Positions 6,776 through 12,924 of a DNA stretch of 22,463 nt are shown here, in pieces. Source of the DNA: JAZDFP01 sp043801445 (GTDB lineage: Bacteria > Planctomycetota > MHYJ01 > JACQXL01). The translations under genes and the position numbers were made by a program. The notes below the pieces were generated by a model. It worked only from the letters and a program-made list of their open reading frames with translations. It searched no databases and was not told the DNA's origin. The stretch lies in NCBI GenBank assembly GCA_043801445.1, contig JAZDMB010000004.1, forward strand, positions 1 to 22,463, given 5' to 3'. Numbering within the stretch: position 1 is the first letter of the stretch; each line of letters begins with the position of its first letter.

Positions 6776-7084
6776 CTAGGCGAAGATATCGGCCCAGTTT
6801 TCAGGGATTTGTTTGGGGAACCCGGGTTCGGCCGAGTCCGCGCCTTCCAGGTCGAAGCGGATGTATTCCGGACCGCAGAACATGAAGACCTTGCCGTTGT
6901 CGCGGTTCTGGAAGATGGCGTCAATATGGTCAAAGGCCACGCCCGGCCAGCCCTGGCTGATTTTCTTGGGATAGCCCGGCTCGAGCATGCCCGGGGTGTC
7001 CGGGTTCAGCCGGTAGTATTGGTCGCCGGAAAAGACGAAGATGTGCCCGGTCTTTGCTCTCTGGAAGACAGCGTCGATTTTCAT
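6776..7084 (-). CDS. Small hemopexin-repeat protein (two repeats)
   Basis: The 102-residue cytoplasmic-looking protein (no signal peptide) consists of two hemopexin-like repeats: about 3-48 (IDAVFQ, FVFSGDQYYRL, GYPKKISQGW) and about 52-100 (IDAIFQ, VFMFCGPEYIRFD, GFPKQIPENW). Each repeat shows the usual start (DAIF), the Y-x-R strand and the closing P-x-x-I-x-x-x-W. Full hemopexin propellers have four blades, so this half-length protein would need to dimerise or form an open sheet. I chose ATG 7084 because GGAGG lies just ahead of it; the upstream ATG 7105 would place that site inside the coding sequence. Ligand unknown. Confidence 0.8.
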   Translation of the reverse strand: MKIDAVFQRAKTGHIFVFSGDQYYRLNPDTPGMLEPGYPKKISQGWPGVAFDHIDAIFQNRDNGKVFMFCGPEYIRFDLEGADSAEPGFPKQIPENWADIFA

Positions 7085-7104
7085 AAATGCCTCCTTTTTG
7101 GTCA

Positions 7105-7131
7105 TTATCCTACCATTTCCGCCGGGGTTTT
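7105..7131. repeat. REP-like intergenic repeat, copy 6 (short)
   Basis: TTATCCTACCATTTCC (7105-7120) then GCCGGGGTTTTGCC, which runs straight into a CCACAGAGACACAGAG-type repeat at 7131. Confidence 0.6.
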
Positions 7132-7182
7132 GCCACAGAGACACAGAGTCCACAGAGTCTCTTAAAGTCCCTGTGAATATTC
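7131..7182. repeat. CCACAGAGACACAGAG-type imperfect palindrome
   Basis: Periodic CACAGAG units on one side and an imperfect reverse complement on the other, ending near CCCTGTGAA. Related copies lie near 10720-10790, 12581-12634 and 12856-12907. Confidence 0.5.
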
Positions 7183-7236
7183 CGCTAATTCCGCGGACGC
7201 TTTACCTAATTTAGTTTGCTGTTCTGAACTCCTTTG

Positions 7237-8403
7237 TTATCGTAATTCCGTTCCTTCAACCAACAAATCGATATACTCTTTAAAATAATACTTCTGATTC
7301 CGCTTTTTCTTATCAGGCTCGACTATTATCTTTAAATCAATAAATTTTCTAGTAATGCTTTTCGCCGCGTTATAAGATAACCCGCATAATTCCGCGGCTT
7401 TATTAACCGAGAAAATAGGGTGAATGTAGATTTTGTCTAAGAGTTCTATTGACTTGGCTGAATATCTGGTCATAGAAGAACGAACCGATTCCAGATTCTT
7501 TTTTTGTAAGATGCCGATTTTATCGGTTAACTCCACGGCATTATTTGAGGTCTCTATAATGCCTTTGAGAAAGAATTTCAGCCAACCCTCCCAATCTCCT
7601 TCATTACGCACCGCTATCAGCCGGTCATAATATTCGCTACGGTTTTTCTTCAGATAATAACTCAGATACAATACCGGCTGTGAAATAATATTATTCAAGG
7701 ACAATATAAAAGTTATCAGCAACCTGCCGATACGGCCATTGCCGTCGCCAAAGGGATGGATAGTTTCGAATTGAACGTGCACCAAACCGCTTTCAATCAG
7801 AACCGGATATGCCTTGGGTTGATGTATATATTTCTCCAAGGCGTTCAATGCCTGATTCATTTCCTCCGGCGGAGGAGGAATAAAGCGTGCGGTTGCTAAT
7901 GTACTGTTTTTTGAACCAATCCAATTCTGACTGGTTCTGAATTCGCCCGGGTTGCGTGCTTCTCCGCGCGTCCCGGTCAACAGAATCCTGTGTAATTCCT
8001 TTATCAATCGCAAAGAAATCGGCAGTTTCTTGGCTAATTCCAATCCCTCATTTAATGCTTTGATATAATTCAAAGTCACCTTAACATCATCATCTGTCTT
8101 TCCAGCCAAGATATCTTCCTCTTTTTCTAAAATATCGGCTAATGAGACTTGAGTTCCTTCAATCTGGGAACTTAAGACTGCCTCTTTTTTAACATACATC
8201 AGAACGAATAAATCCTGATTAGGAATATTTTTTATGACACCATCCAATCTGCCGATTGCCTGATCTGCCTGAGACAAAAGCTGAGTAAGTTCCGTATCAA
8301 ATTGCAGAGGCGGTTCAGGCGGAAGCGGTTTAGGGATAAACGCTTTATACGTTAAATTATTAGAAAATTGTTCCTTATAAAAACCAGCTCTATCACTTTC
8401 CAT
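7237..8403 (-). CDS. Fic family protein adenylyltransferase (class II) with C-terminal winged helix
   Basis: The 388-residue protein has a Fic N-terminal helical region with the inhibitory motif SSQIEG (78-83, E82 as the inhibitory glutamate), which marks class II Fic enzymes. The catalytic Fic motif is HPFGDGNGRIGR (216-227, H216). The C-terminal part (about 310-380) has a winged-helix pattern (FSVNKAAELCGLSYNAAKSITRKF). Fic proteins transfer AMP from ATP to Ser/Thr/Tyr hydroxyls of target proteins. The ATG follows AAGGGATG. A cluster of TTATTGCA repeats overlaps the promoter, suggesting that the winged helix autoregulates the gene. The target protein is unknown. Confidence 0.94.
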   Translation of the reverse strand: MESDRAGFYKEQFSNNLTYKAFIPKPLPPEPPLQFDTELTQLLSQADQAIGRLDGVIKNIPNQDLFVLMYVKKEAVLSSQIEGTQVSLADILEKEEDILAGKTDDDVKVTLNYIKALNEGLELAKKLPISLRLIKELHRILLTGTRGEARNPGEFRTSQNWIGSKNSTLATARFIPPPPEEMNQALNALEKYIHQPKAYPVLIESGLVHVQFETIHPFGDGNGRIGRLLITFILSLNNIISQPVLYLSYYLKKNRSEYYDRLIAVRNEGDWEGWLKFFLKGIIETSNNAVELTDKIGILQKKNLESVRSSMTRYSAKSIELLDKIYIHPIFSVNKAAELCGLSYNAAKSITRKFIDLKIIVEPDKKKRNQKYYFKEYIDLLVEGTELR

Positions 8404-8413
8404 AAATCATCCC

Positions 8414-8497
8414 TTATTGCAGTTTAATGACATTTAATGCAATAATATAATCTTTATTGCATCTAACTGCAACAACTATAGTATTATTGCAGTTTAA
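8414..8497. promoter_or_regulatory. Operator cluster upstream of fic
   Basis: Four copies of a TTATTGCA-type box: TTATTGCAGTTTAA at 8414-8427 and 8484-8497 (identical 14-mers), TTATTGCATCTAA at 8454-8466, and an inverted copy TTTAATGCAATAA at 8433-8445. TTATTGCA (8454-8461) also faces TGCAACAA (8468-8475) as a dyad. The boxes cover the predicted promoter and leader. Confidence 0.75.
8444..8472 (-). promoter_or_regulatory. Promoter of fic
   Basis: On the minus strand TTGCAG (8467-8472), a 17-nt spacer and TATATT (8444-8449). The -35 lies within one of the TTATTGCA/TGCAACAA operator boxes. It is about 40 nt ahead of the start codon. Confidence 0.55.
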
Positions 8498-8570
8498 GTC
8501 AACAAAATTCAATAATATTTTCAATATTTGAACATATGGGAAAATGGCTTAATATAGGAAATTTTTCCTT

Positions 8571-8670
8571 TTTCTTGGTGGCACACATCGCTTCTTGCAT
8601 CCTGCCATTTCCGTCTATTTAGTGCATGGGTTTTTACGCCAATAATAACTCGGCGTAAATTCCGTGTCCG
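8571..8670. repeat. REP-like intergenic repeat, copy 7
   Basis: TTTCTTGGTGGCACAC, GCATCCTGCCATTTCC (8597-8612), then GCCAATAATAACTCGGCG and AAATTCCGTGTCC. It is diverged from the consensus but keeps the same order of segments as copies 3 and 5. Confidence 0.55.
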
Positions 8671-8694
8671 CTCTATTCCGTTCAGGCGGTTAAC

Positions 8695-9000
8695 TTATCC
8701 CGGCTGGGTGGGTTCTTCTTCTTTTATGGTCAGTTCCAATCCACCGAATTTGCCAGCCAGCCAGTTATAAATCAGAGCCATCAACATCATCATTGGTCCG
8801 TAAATTACTGTGAGAGCTACCGGATACCCTACCCCCATTATTATTCCCATAATCCACATCTGTTTTTGCCCGACAACTATTCCTATTACAACAAATGCGA
8901 TGCCCATCAGGAAGCAAAGGACTGCCGGGAAAATCATCATATAAGTGGTTACCTTCCAGGTGCTTAAAACCCCGACTCTATTAATCTCTATTTTTTTCAT
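8695..9000 (-). CDS. Small membrane protein, DUF3566-like
   Basis: The 101-residue protein has a short polar N-terminus (MKKIEINRVGVLSTWKVT), two clear hydrophobic segments at about 20-43 and 50-80 (the second long enough for one or two crossings), and a C-terminal tail with ALIYNWLAGKFGGLELTI. The IxRVGVLSTxK start and YNWxAxxFGGLEL end resemble the DUF3566 membrane family. No enzymatic residues are apparent and the function is unknown. An AAAGGG stretch precedes the ATG at a longer than usual distance. Confidence 0.8.
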   Translation of the reverse strand: MKKIEINRVGVLSTWKVTTYMMIFPAVLCFLMGIAFVVIGIVVGQKQMWIMGIIMGVGYPVALTVIYGPMMMLMALIYNWLAGKFGGLELTIKEEEPTQPG

Positions 9001-9032
9001 CCTTACATAACCCTTTCTTTATAAATTTAGTT

Positions 9033-9095
9033 AATTCCGGGGACACCCACCTGATGCGAGTAAATTTCACCTATGCTGGGTGTCCTCTCGGAATT
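9033..9095. repeat. REP-like hairpin element (copy 8a)
   Basis: AATTCCG plus GGACACCC (9033-9048) face GGGTGTCC plus CGGAATT (9078-9095): a 15-bp imperfect inverted repeat around a 29-nt loop. The ends match the outer end of the REP-like family, so this may be a compact form lacking the TCCTACCATTTCC core. Confidence 0.65.
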
Positions 9096-9117
9096 ATGGC
9101 ACCATTCCCACCAATGG

Positions 9118-9204
9118 TTACTTTTTAGCATGTTTGATTTTCATAGAATGCAATCCTAATTTGCCATGCTTGTGGGATTTCTTCTTTGCCACTTTCTTTG
9201 CCAT
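9118..9204 (-). CDS. 28-residue Lys/His-rich microprotein
   Basis: A short open frame encodes a very basic peptide beginning MAKKVAKKKSHKHGKLGL and ending KIKHAKK. More than a third of residues are Lys, plus four His, and there are no acidic residues. Support comes from a strong ribosome site, AGGAGGTGAT, about 7 nt before the ATG, and from its position as a separate unit between two repeats. I do not recognise the family. Composition suggests nucleic-acid or ribosome binding. It could be co-transcribed with the downstream membrane protein gene, although a hairpin repeat lies between them. Confidence 0.6.
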   Translation of the reverse strand: MAKKVAKKKSHKHGKLGLHSMKIKHAKK

Positions 9205-9227
9205 TTTCTTTATCACCTCCTCTCTTG

Positions 9228-9277
9228 AATTCCGGGGATACGATATTTAATTATTTCCATCCTATTATTTCCGCCTG
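9228..9277. repeat. REP-like intergenic repeat, copy 8b
   Basis: AATTCCGGGGATA (9228-9240), TTTAATTATTTCC and CCATCCTATTATTTCC (9257-9272), then GCCTGG. This uninterrupted version shows how the outer end and the core are joined, and it ends 3 nt from the ATPase stop codon. Confidence 0.65.
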
Positions 9278-9279
9278 GC

Positions 9280-10485
9280 TTATTGTTTGATTATTTTCTC
9301 TATATTAAGAAAATCGGTTAAGGGTAACGCTTCAACTTTCTTGCCAATCATTATTCTCTCGCGTGCCAGGTTCACTAAGTAAGCTCGATTTATTTTGTCA
9401 CCGAAGAGTTTGCAGAACGAGAATAATCCTTTAGCCATATTGGCATTGATATTGGCGCTGGTTTTTACCTCCAACGGTATTATCCGCCCTTTGTTTTCTA
9501 TTACGAAATCAACTTCCTCTCCGTAAGAGGTGCGCCACCAGTAAATCAGGGGGATTCTGCCCAGATTATGAAAATATTTTATGGTTTCACCCAGCACCAG
9601 AGTTTCAAATAACTGGCCGGATAACGGTCCCTTGAATACCTGGTCAGTTGAACTAATCCCGGTCAGGTAACACAAAAGCCCTGTATCCAGGAAATATATT
9701 TTAGGGCTTTTTATCAGCCGTTTGCCTTTGTTCAGATAAAATGGTTTGAGCAGAAAAACCTGGCCGCTGGCTTCGAGTACGGAAATCCATGCCTTGATGG
9801 TGTTGACTGCCACGCCCAGGTCGCGCGAGAGGTTGGAAAGATGGAGCGCCTGACCGTTCTGGGCCGCAAGTAATTGGAGAAACCTCTGGAAATCGCCCAT
9901 ATCGCCTATCTGGCGCAGTTGCCTGACATCACGTTCCAGATAGGTCTGGAGATACCCGGAAAACCATAGGTTAAGATTTAATTTTTTGCCCAGAACCGCG
10001 TCCGGAAACCCGCCGGATAGGATTTTGGTTTTAAGGTTTTCCAGTCCGAGCGGTTTAAGAGGCCTGATTTGCTCCCTGAGCGAGAAAGGCAATAAGGTGA
10101 AAACCGCGGTCCGGCCGGCCAGCGATTCGCTGACATTTGCCATCAGCGGAAAAATCTGCGAGCCGGTCAGGACAAATTGGCCCCGCTTGTGCCGGTCATT
10201 GTCAATCATTATTTTAATATGCGGGAAAATACCGGGCGCGTATTGTATTTCATCAATGATAACCGGCGGCGGATAGTTCTGGAAAAATAAATCAGGCTCG
10301 TTTACAGCCATCGATTTTATATCCGGATTGTCCATGGAAACATAACGGTGGCTGTGCGCCAGGAGATGTTTAAGCAGGGTGGTTTTGCCGGACTGCCTGG
10401 GCCCGGTCAAAATCAAAGCCGGGAATTGTTTCAGGGCAACCTTTAAAACGCTTTCCATCTCGCGATGGACATAAGGTTTGGGCAT
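9280..10485 (-). CDS. AAA ATPase with DUF4143 domain
   Basis: The 401-residue protein has Walker A GPRQSGKTT (28-36), Walker B VIIDEIQ (75-81) and a sensor-like LTGSQ near 107, followed by a helix-turn-helix-like region (HLSNLSRDLGVAVNTIKAWI). The C-terminal DUF4143 domain contains VDFVIENKGRIIPLEVK, a nuclease-fold remnant. This AAA_14/DUF4143 family is common in bacteria and archaea, often in many copies, and its biological role is poorly known. It is the first gene of the minus-strand accessory block, with its own promoter and a dyad operator overlapping the -10. AAGGA precedes the ATG. Confidence 0.92.
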   Translation of the reverse strand: MPKPYVHREMESVLKVALKQFPALILTGPRQSGKTTLLKHLLAHSHRYVSMDNPDIKSMAVNEPDLFFQNYPPPVIIDEIQYAPGIFPHIKIMIDNDRHKRGQFVLTGSQIFPLMANVSESLAGRTAVFTLLPFSLREQIRPLKPLGLENLKTKILSGGFPDAVLGKKLNLNLWFSGYLQTYLERDVRQLRQIGDMGDFQRFLQLLAAQNGQALHLSNLSRDLGVAVNTIKAWISVLEASGQVFLLKPFYLNKGKRLIKSPKIYFLDTGLLCYLTGISSTDQVFKGPLSGQLFETLVLGETIKYFHNLGRIPLIYWWRTSYGEEVDFVIENKGRIIPLEVKTSANINANMAKGLFSFCKLFGDKINRAYLVNLARERIMIGKKVEALPLTDFLNIEKIIKQ

Positions 10486-10504
10486 AAACCACCATCCTTG
10501 TAGC

Positions 10505-10523
10505 TTTGCATTCTAAATGCAAA
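10505..10523. promoter_or_regulatory. Dyad operator of the ATPase gene
   Basis: TTTGCATTCTAAATGCAAA is an 8-bp inverted repeat around a 3-nt centre. It covers the predicted start-point region and touches the -10 hexamer, as expected for a repressor site. Confidence 0.55.
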
Positions 10524-10549
10524 TATACAAATATGATAGTATTTGTCAA
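10522..10549 (-). promoter_or_regulatory. Promoter of the ATPase gene
   Basis: On the minus strand, a consensus TTGACA (10544-10549), a 16-nt spacer and TATATT (10522-10527), about 35 nt before the start codon. It is one of the best sigma-70-like matches in the window. Confidence 0.65.
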
Positions 10550-10573
10550 GTAAAATACAGATTTAATTGGTTT

Positions 10574-10589
10574 AATTCCGGGGATACCC
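10574..10589. repeat. REP-like outer end, fragment (copy 9)
   Basis: AATTCCGGGGATACCC, without the TCCTACCATTTCC core. It marks the far edge of the accessory block; I found no further copy between here and 22463. Confidence 0.5.
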
Positions 10590-10653
10590 TCCGAGTTAGA
10601 ATATAGTATATATAGGAAGTGGGAGGTGGGGTAAGAGAAGAAACGTAGCCACA

Positions 10654-10792
10654 CCTGCCCGAATGAATATTCGTTCAGGCGGGGAGACACACCCGCCCGA
10701 CCGAAGTCGTTCGGGCGGGGAGGACACAGAGAAATACCTTTGTGGACTTTGTCCCTAACAAGGGGCAACAGCTCTGTCTTTGTGGTGAATAA
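10654..10792. repeat. Two GC-rich palindromes within a CACAGAG-type repeat
   Basis: An imperfect hairpin at 10654-10684 (CCTGCCCGAATG to TTCAGGCGGGG) and a perfect 9-bp one, CCCGCCCGA/TCGGGCGGG (10692-10700 with 10711-10719). They lie between GAGACAC and GGACACAGAG pieces of a repeat that continues to CTCTGTCTTTGTGG near 10772-10785. This accounts for much of the 346-nt gap 10486-10831. Confidence 0.55.
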
Positions 10793-10831
10793 TTCCTTGT
10801 ATTATTTTGTTATTGGTGTTAATTAAAAGAT

Positions 10832-11941
10832 ATGGCTGATGAAAGATATATGCGTCTGGCTCTGGACCTTGCCTTAAAGGGCGAAGGATTTGTTGAGCCG
10901 AATCCTTTGGTCGGCGCGGTCATTGTCAAAAACAATAAGATAATCGGCAAAGGTTATCACTCGTATTTCGGCGGTCCGCACGCTGAGATTAATGCGATAA
11001 ACTCGGTTAAGAATCCCGAGCAATTAAAAGGTTCAACTCTTTATCTTACTTTAGAATCATGTGTGCATTTCGGCAAGACCCCGCCCTGCGCTCCGGCTAT
11101 TGTTCAAAGCGGTATCAAGGAAGTCGTGATTGCTGCCAGAGACCCGAACCAGCTGGTGAGCGGTAAGGGAATAGGATTTTTGAAACAGAATGGTATCAAG
11201 ATAATCGAAGGCGTATTAAGAAAAGAGGCAGAGAATATTAATAAACCATTTTTTAAGTTACACCTAAAAGGTCTGCCGTATGTAGTTGCCAAGTGGGCGA
11301 TGTCTCTGGACGGTAAATTAGCCACCAAAACCGGAGATTCCAAATGGATTACCTCTGAAAAATCACGCAACTATGCCAAGTCCATCCGAGCGCAGTGCCA
11401 GGGGGTGATGGTGGGGATTGGCACTGTTTTGGCGGATAATCCAGTACTTTTACCGAAAGTTAAAAGTTATAAGTTAAAAGTAAAAAGTAAAAATCCGGTC
11501 AGGATAATTCTGGATAGTAATGCACGATTGCCTCTGCAATCGAATCTTGTCCGGACTTTGGACAAAGGTGATGTCTATGTAATGGTCTCTCGAACTGCGC
11601 CCAAGAATAAAATAGCGCAACTTGAGGTAAATGGTTGTCAGGTATTTACTGTTCCTACGGAAAACGGACTCCTTAACCTGAGAGCTGCGCTGAAAATACT
11701 TGCCAAGAACGGTATAAATAAAATAATGATGGAAGGCGGCGGAGAGGTTTTGGGCAGCGCCTTTGACCATAAAGTAGTTGATGAGGTCTATGCCTTTATT
11801 GCCCCGAAGATAATAGGAGGGAGCGATTCCAAGATGCCCGTATCAGGCAAAGGAATCCTAAAAATAAAGGACGCCTTGAATCTCAAAGATGTTACTGTAA
11901 AATATCTGAATCCGGATATATTGGTACACGGATACATTTAA
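10832..11941 (+). CDS. ribD: Bifunctional riboflavin biosynthesis deaminase/reductase
   Basis: The 369-residue protein joins a cytidine-deaminase-like domain (1-145) and a reductase domain (146-369), the normal RibD layout and length. Zinc ligands are H50 in HAE (E52 catalytic), C77 and C86 in ESCVHFGKTPPC; the usual EPC is ESC here. The reductase has AKWAMSLDGKLAT, GVMVGIGTVLADNP, RIILDS and MEGGGEVLG. The enzyme deaminates the pyrimidinone made from GTP and then reduces its ribosyl side chain. An AT-rich repeat-like stretch encodes a Lys-rich linker at about 209-220. No strong ribosome site precedes the ATG. No other rib gene is in the window; purN follows after a short gap. Confidence 0.96.
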   Translation: MADERYMRLALDLALKGEGFVEPNPLVGAVIVKNNKIIGKGYHSYFGGPHAEINAINSVKNPEQLKGSTLYLTLESCVHFGKTPPCAPAIVQSGIKEVVIAARDPNQLVSGKGIGFLKQNGIKIIEGVLRKEAENINKPFFKLHLKGLPYVVAKWAMSLDGKLATKTGDSKWITSEKSRNYAKSIRAQCQGVMVGIGTVLADNPVLLPKVKSYKLKVKSKNPVRIILDSNARLPLQSNLVRTLDKGDVYVMVSRTAPKNKIAQLEVNGCQVFTVPTENGLLNLRAALKILAKNGINKIMMEGGGEVLGSAFDHKVVDEVYAFIAPKIIGGSDSKMPVSGKGILKIKDALNLKDVTVKYLNPDILVHGYI

Positions 11942-11989
11942 CTTAATTCAATGAACAATGTTCAGTGTTCAATGAGTAATGTCTGTTAT

Positions 11990-12604
11990 ATGAAAACAAT
12001 AAACCTTGCTGTTCTGTTATCGGGTTCGGGCAGAACGCTCCAAAACTTTATTGATTTAATCGGTCAGGGAAAACTTCCTGCTACTATCCAAGTCGTCATC
12101 TCCAGTAAAAAAGATGCCTATGGGTTAGAACGGGCTAAAAAGCATACTATCCCGGCCCATCCGGTAGAACGCAAACAATATCCATCTACCGAAGAATTCA
12201 GCCGGGCAATCAATGATATTCTGAAAAAGTATCCGATAGATTTGATTGTGATGGCCGGTTTCCTCAATCTCTATTTAATACCGCCCGAATATAAAGGCAA
12301 GGTAATGAATATCCATCCGGCGCTTCTGCCTGATTTCGGCGGTAAGGGTTTTTATACGGATAAGGTTCATCAGGCGGTTTTGGATTCGAAAGTAAAATTC
12401 TCCGGTTGCACGGTCCATTTTGCCGACAATACCTATGATACCGGTCCTATTATATTACAAAAGAAGATTCCGGTATTGGAAAATGACACCGCGCATGCAT
12501 TGGCTGACCGGGTTTTCCAAGCCGAATTAGAAGCGTATCCTGAGGCGATTCGGCTGTTTGCCGAAGGGAAAGTAAAATTTGCCACAAAGACACGAAGTCA
12601 CTAA
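11990..12604 (+). CDS. purN: Phosphoribosylglycinamide formyltransferase
   Basis: The 204-residue protein has the PurN formyltransferase fold: LLSGSGRTLQNF near the start (phosphate-binding loop), VMAGFLNL, then NIHPALLPDFGGKG with catalytic N107 and H109, and TVHFADNTYDTGPI with D150. It transfers a formyl group from 10-formyl-THF to GAR in purine synthesis. The frame stays open to 11951, but the extra 13 residues come from a repetitive GTTCAATG-like stretch, so I start at ATG 11990; neither start has a good ribosome site. The last seven residues (ATKTRSH) and the stop are encoded by a palindromic repeat. Confidence 0.93.
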   Translation: MKTINLAVLLSGSGRTLQNFIDLIGQGKLPATIQVVISSKKDAYGLERAKKHTIPAHPVERKQYPSTEEFSRAINDILKKYPIDLIVMAGFLNLYLIPPEYKGKVMNIHPALLPDFGGKGFYTDKVHQAVLDSKVKFSGCTVHFADNTYDTGPIILQKKIPVLENDTAHALADRVFQAELEAYPEAIRLFAEGKVKFATKTRSH

Positions 12605-12634
12605 GAATATTTTGTGTCTTGGTGCCTTAGTGGC
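12581..12634. repeat. Imperfect palindrome overlapping the purN stop
   Basis: Starts GCCACAAAGACACGAAG and ends CTTGGTGCCTTAGTGGC. Its two halves pair over about 23 positions with periodic mismatches. The purN stop codon (12602-12604) lies at its centre. It may double as a transcript-end hairpin. Confidence 0.7.
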
Positions 12635-12645
12635 TAATTATTAAT

Positions 12646-12852
12646 ATGAAAAAAGAATGTTCCAATAATAAAACCAATCTGTCATATTGTAATTGCACTT
12701 ACAGCGGTTGCTCAAGGAAAGGTTTTTGCTGTGAATGCCTACATTCTCACAGGCAGAATAATGAATTGCCGGCCTGCTTTTTCCCGAACGATATAGAAAA
12801 AACCTATGACCGTTCTGTTGAACGGTTTGTTAGTTTATATAATAAAAAGTAG
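12646..12852 (+). CDS. Small cysteine-rich protein, DUF6485-like
   Basis: The 68-residue protein has eight cysteines arranged as C5, C15, C17, C22, C28, C29, C31 and C44, with CNCTYSGCSRKGFCCECLHSH typical of a small metal-binding knuckle, followed by ELPACFFPNDIEKTYDRSVERF. The pattern matches the DUF6485 family as I remember it. Function is unknown; metal binding is inferred. It sits between two palindromic repeats, with 41 nt to purN, and has no strong ribosome site. Confidence 0.82.
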   Translation: MKKECSNNKTNLSYCNCTYSGCSRKGFCCECLHSHRQNNELPACFFPNDIEKTYDRSVERFVSLYNKK

Positions 12853-12855
12853 TTG

Positions 12856-12907
12856 AACCGCAAAGCGCACAAAGAACACGGAGAATAAAAAATTCTTTGT
12901 GGTGTAA
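12856..12907. repeat. Palindromic repeat before the CoA ligase
   Basis: Perfect 9-bp arms CACAAAGAA (12868-12876) and TTCTTTGTG (12893-12901) within a CACAGAG-type repeat. It could act as a terminator-like hairpin for the DUF6485-like gene or as a leader of the ligase. Confidence 0.6.
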
Positions 12908-12924
12908 ATTAAGGAGCTTATTAA

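Noticed and set aside
1580..10590. Integron cassette array with attC sites
   Set aside because: Gene-plus-repeat layout suggests it, and isolated GTTRRRY matches exist (for example GTTAAGC near 5739 and GTTGGGC near 6733), but no gap shows the paired RYYYAAC...GTTRRRY cores of an attC site, and no integrase is visible.
10370..10768. A 132-codon minus-strand open frame
   Set aside because: It overlaps the ATPase 5' end in another frame and extends through palindromic repeats; no domain or ribosome site is seen.
11951..11989. Earlier start for PurN
   Set aside because: The extra codons derive from a repetitive GTTCAATG-like stretch, have no ribosome site, and precede the natural PurN N-terminus MKTINLAVLLSGSG.
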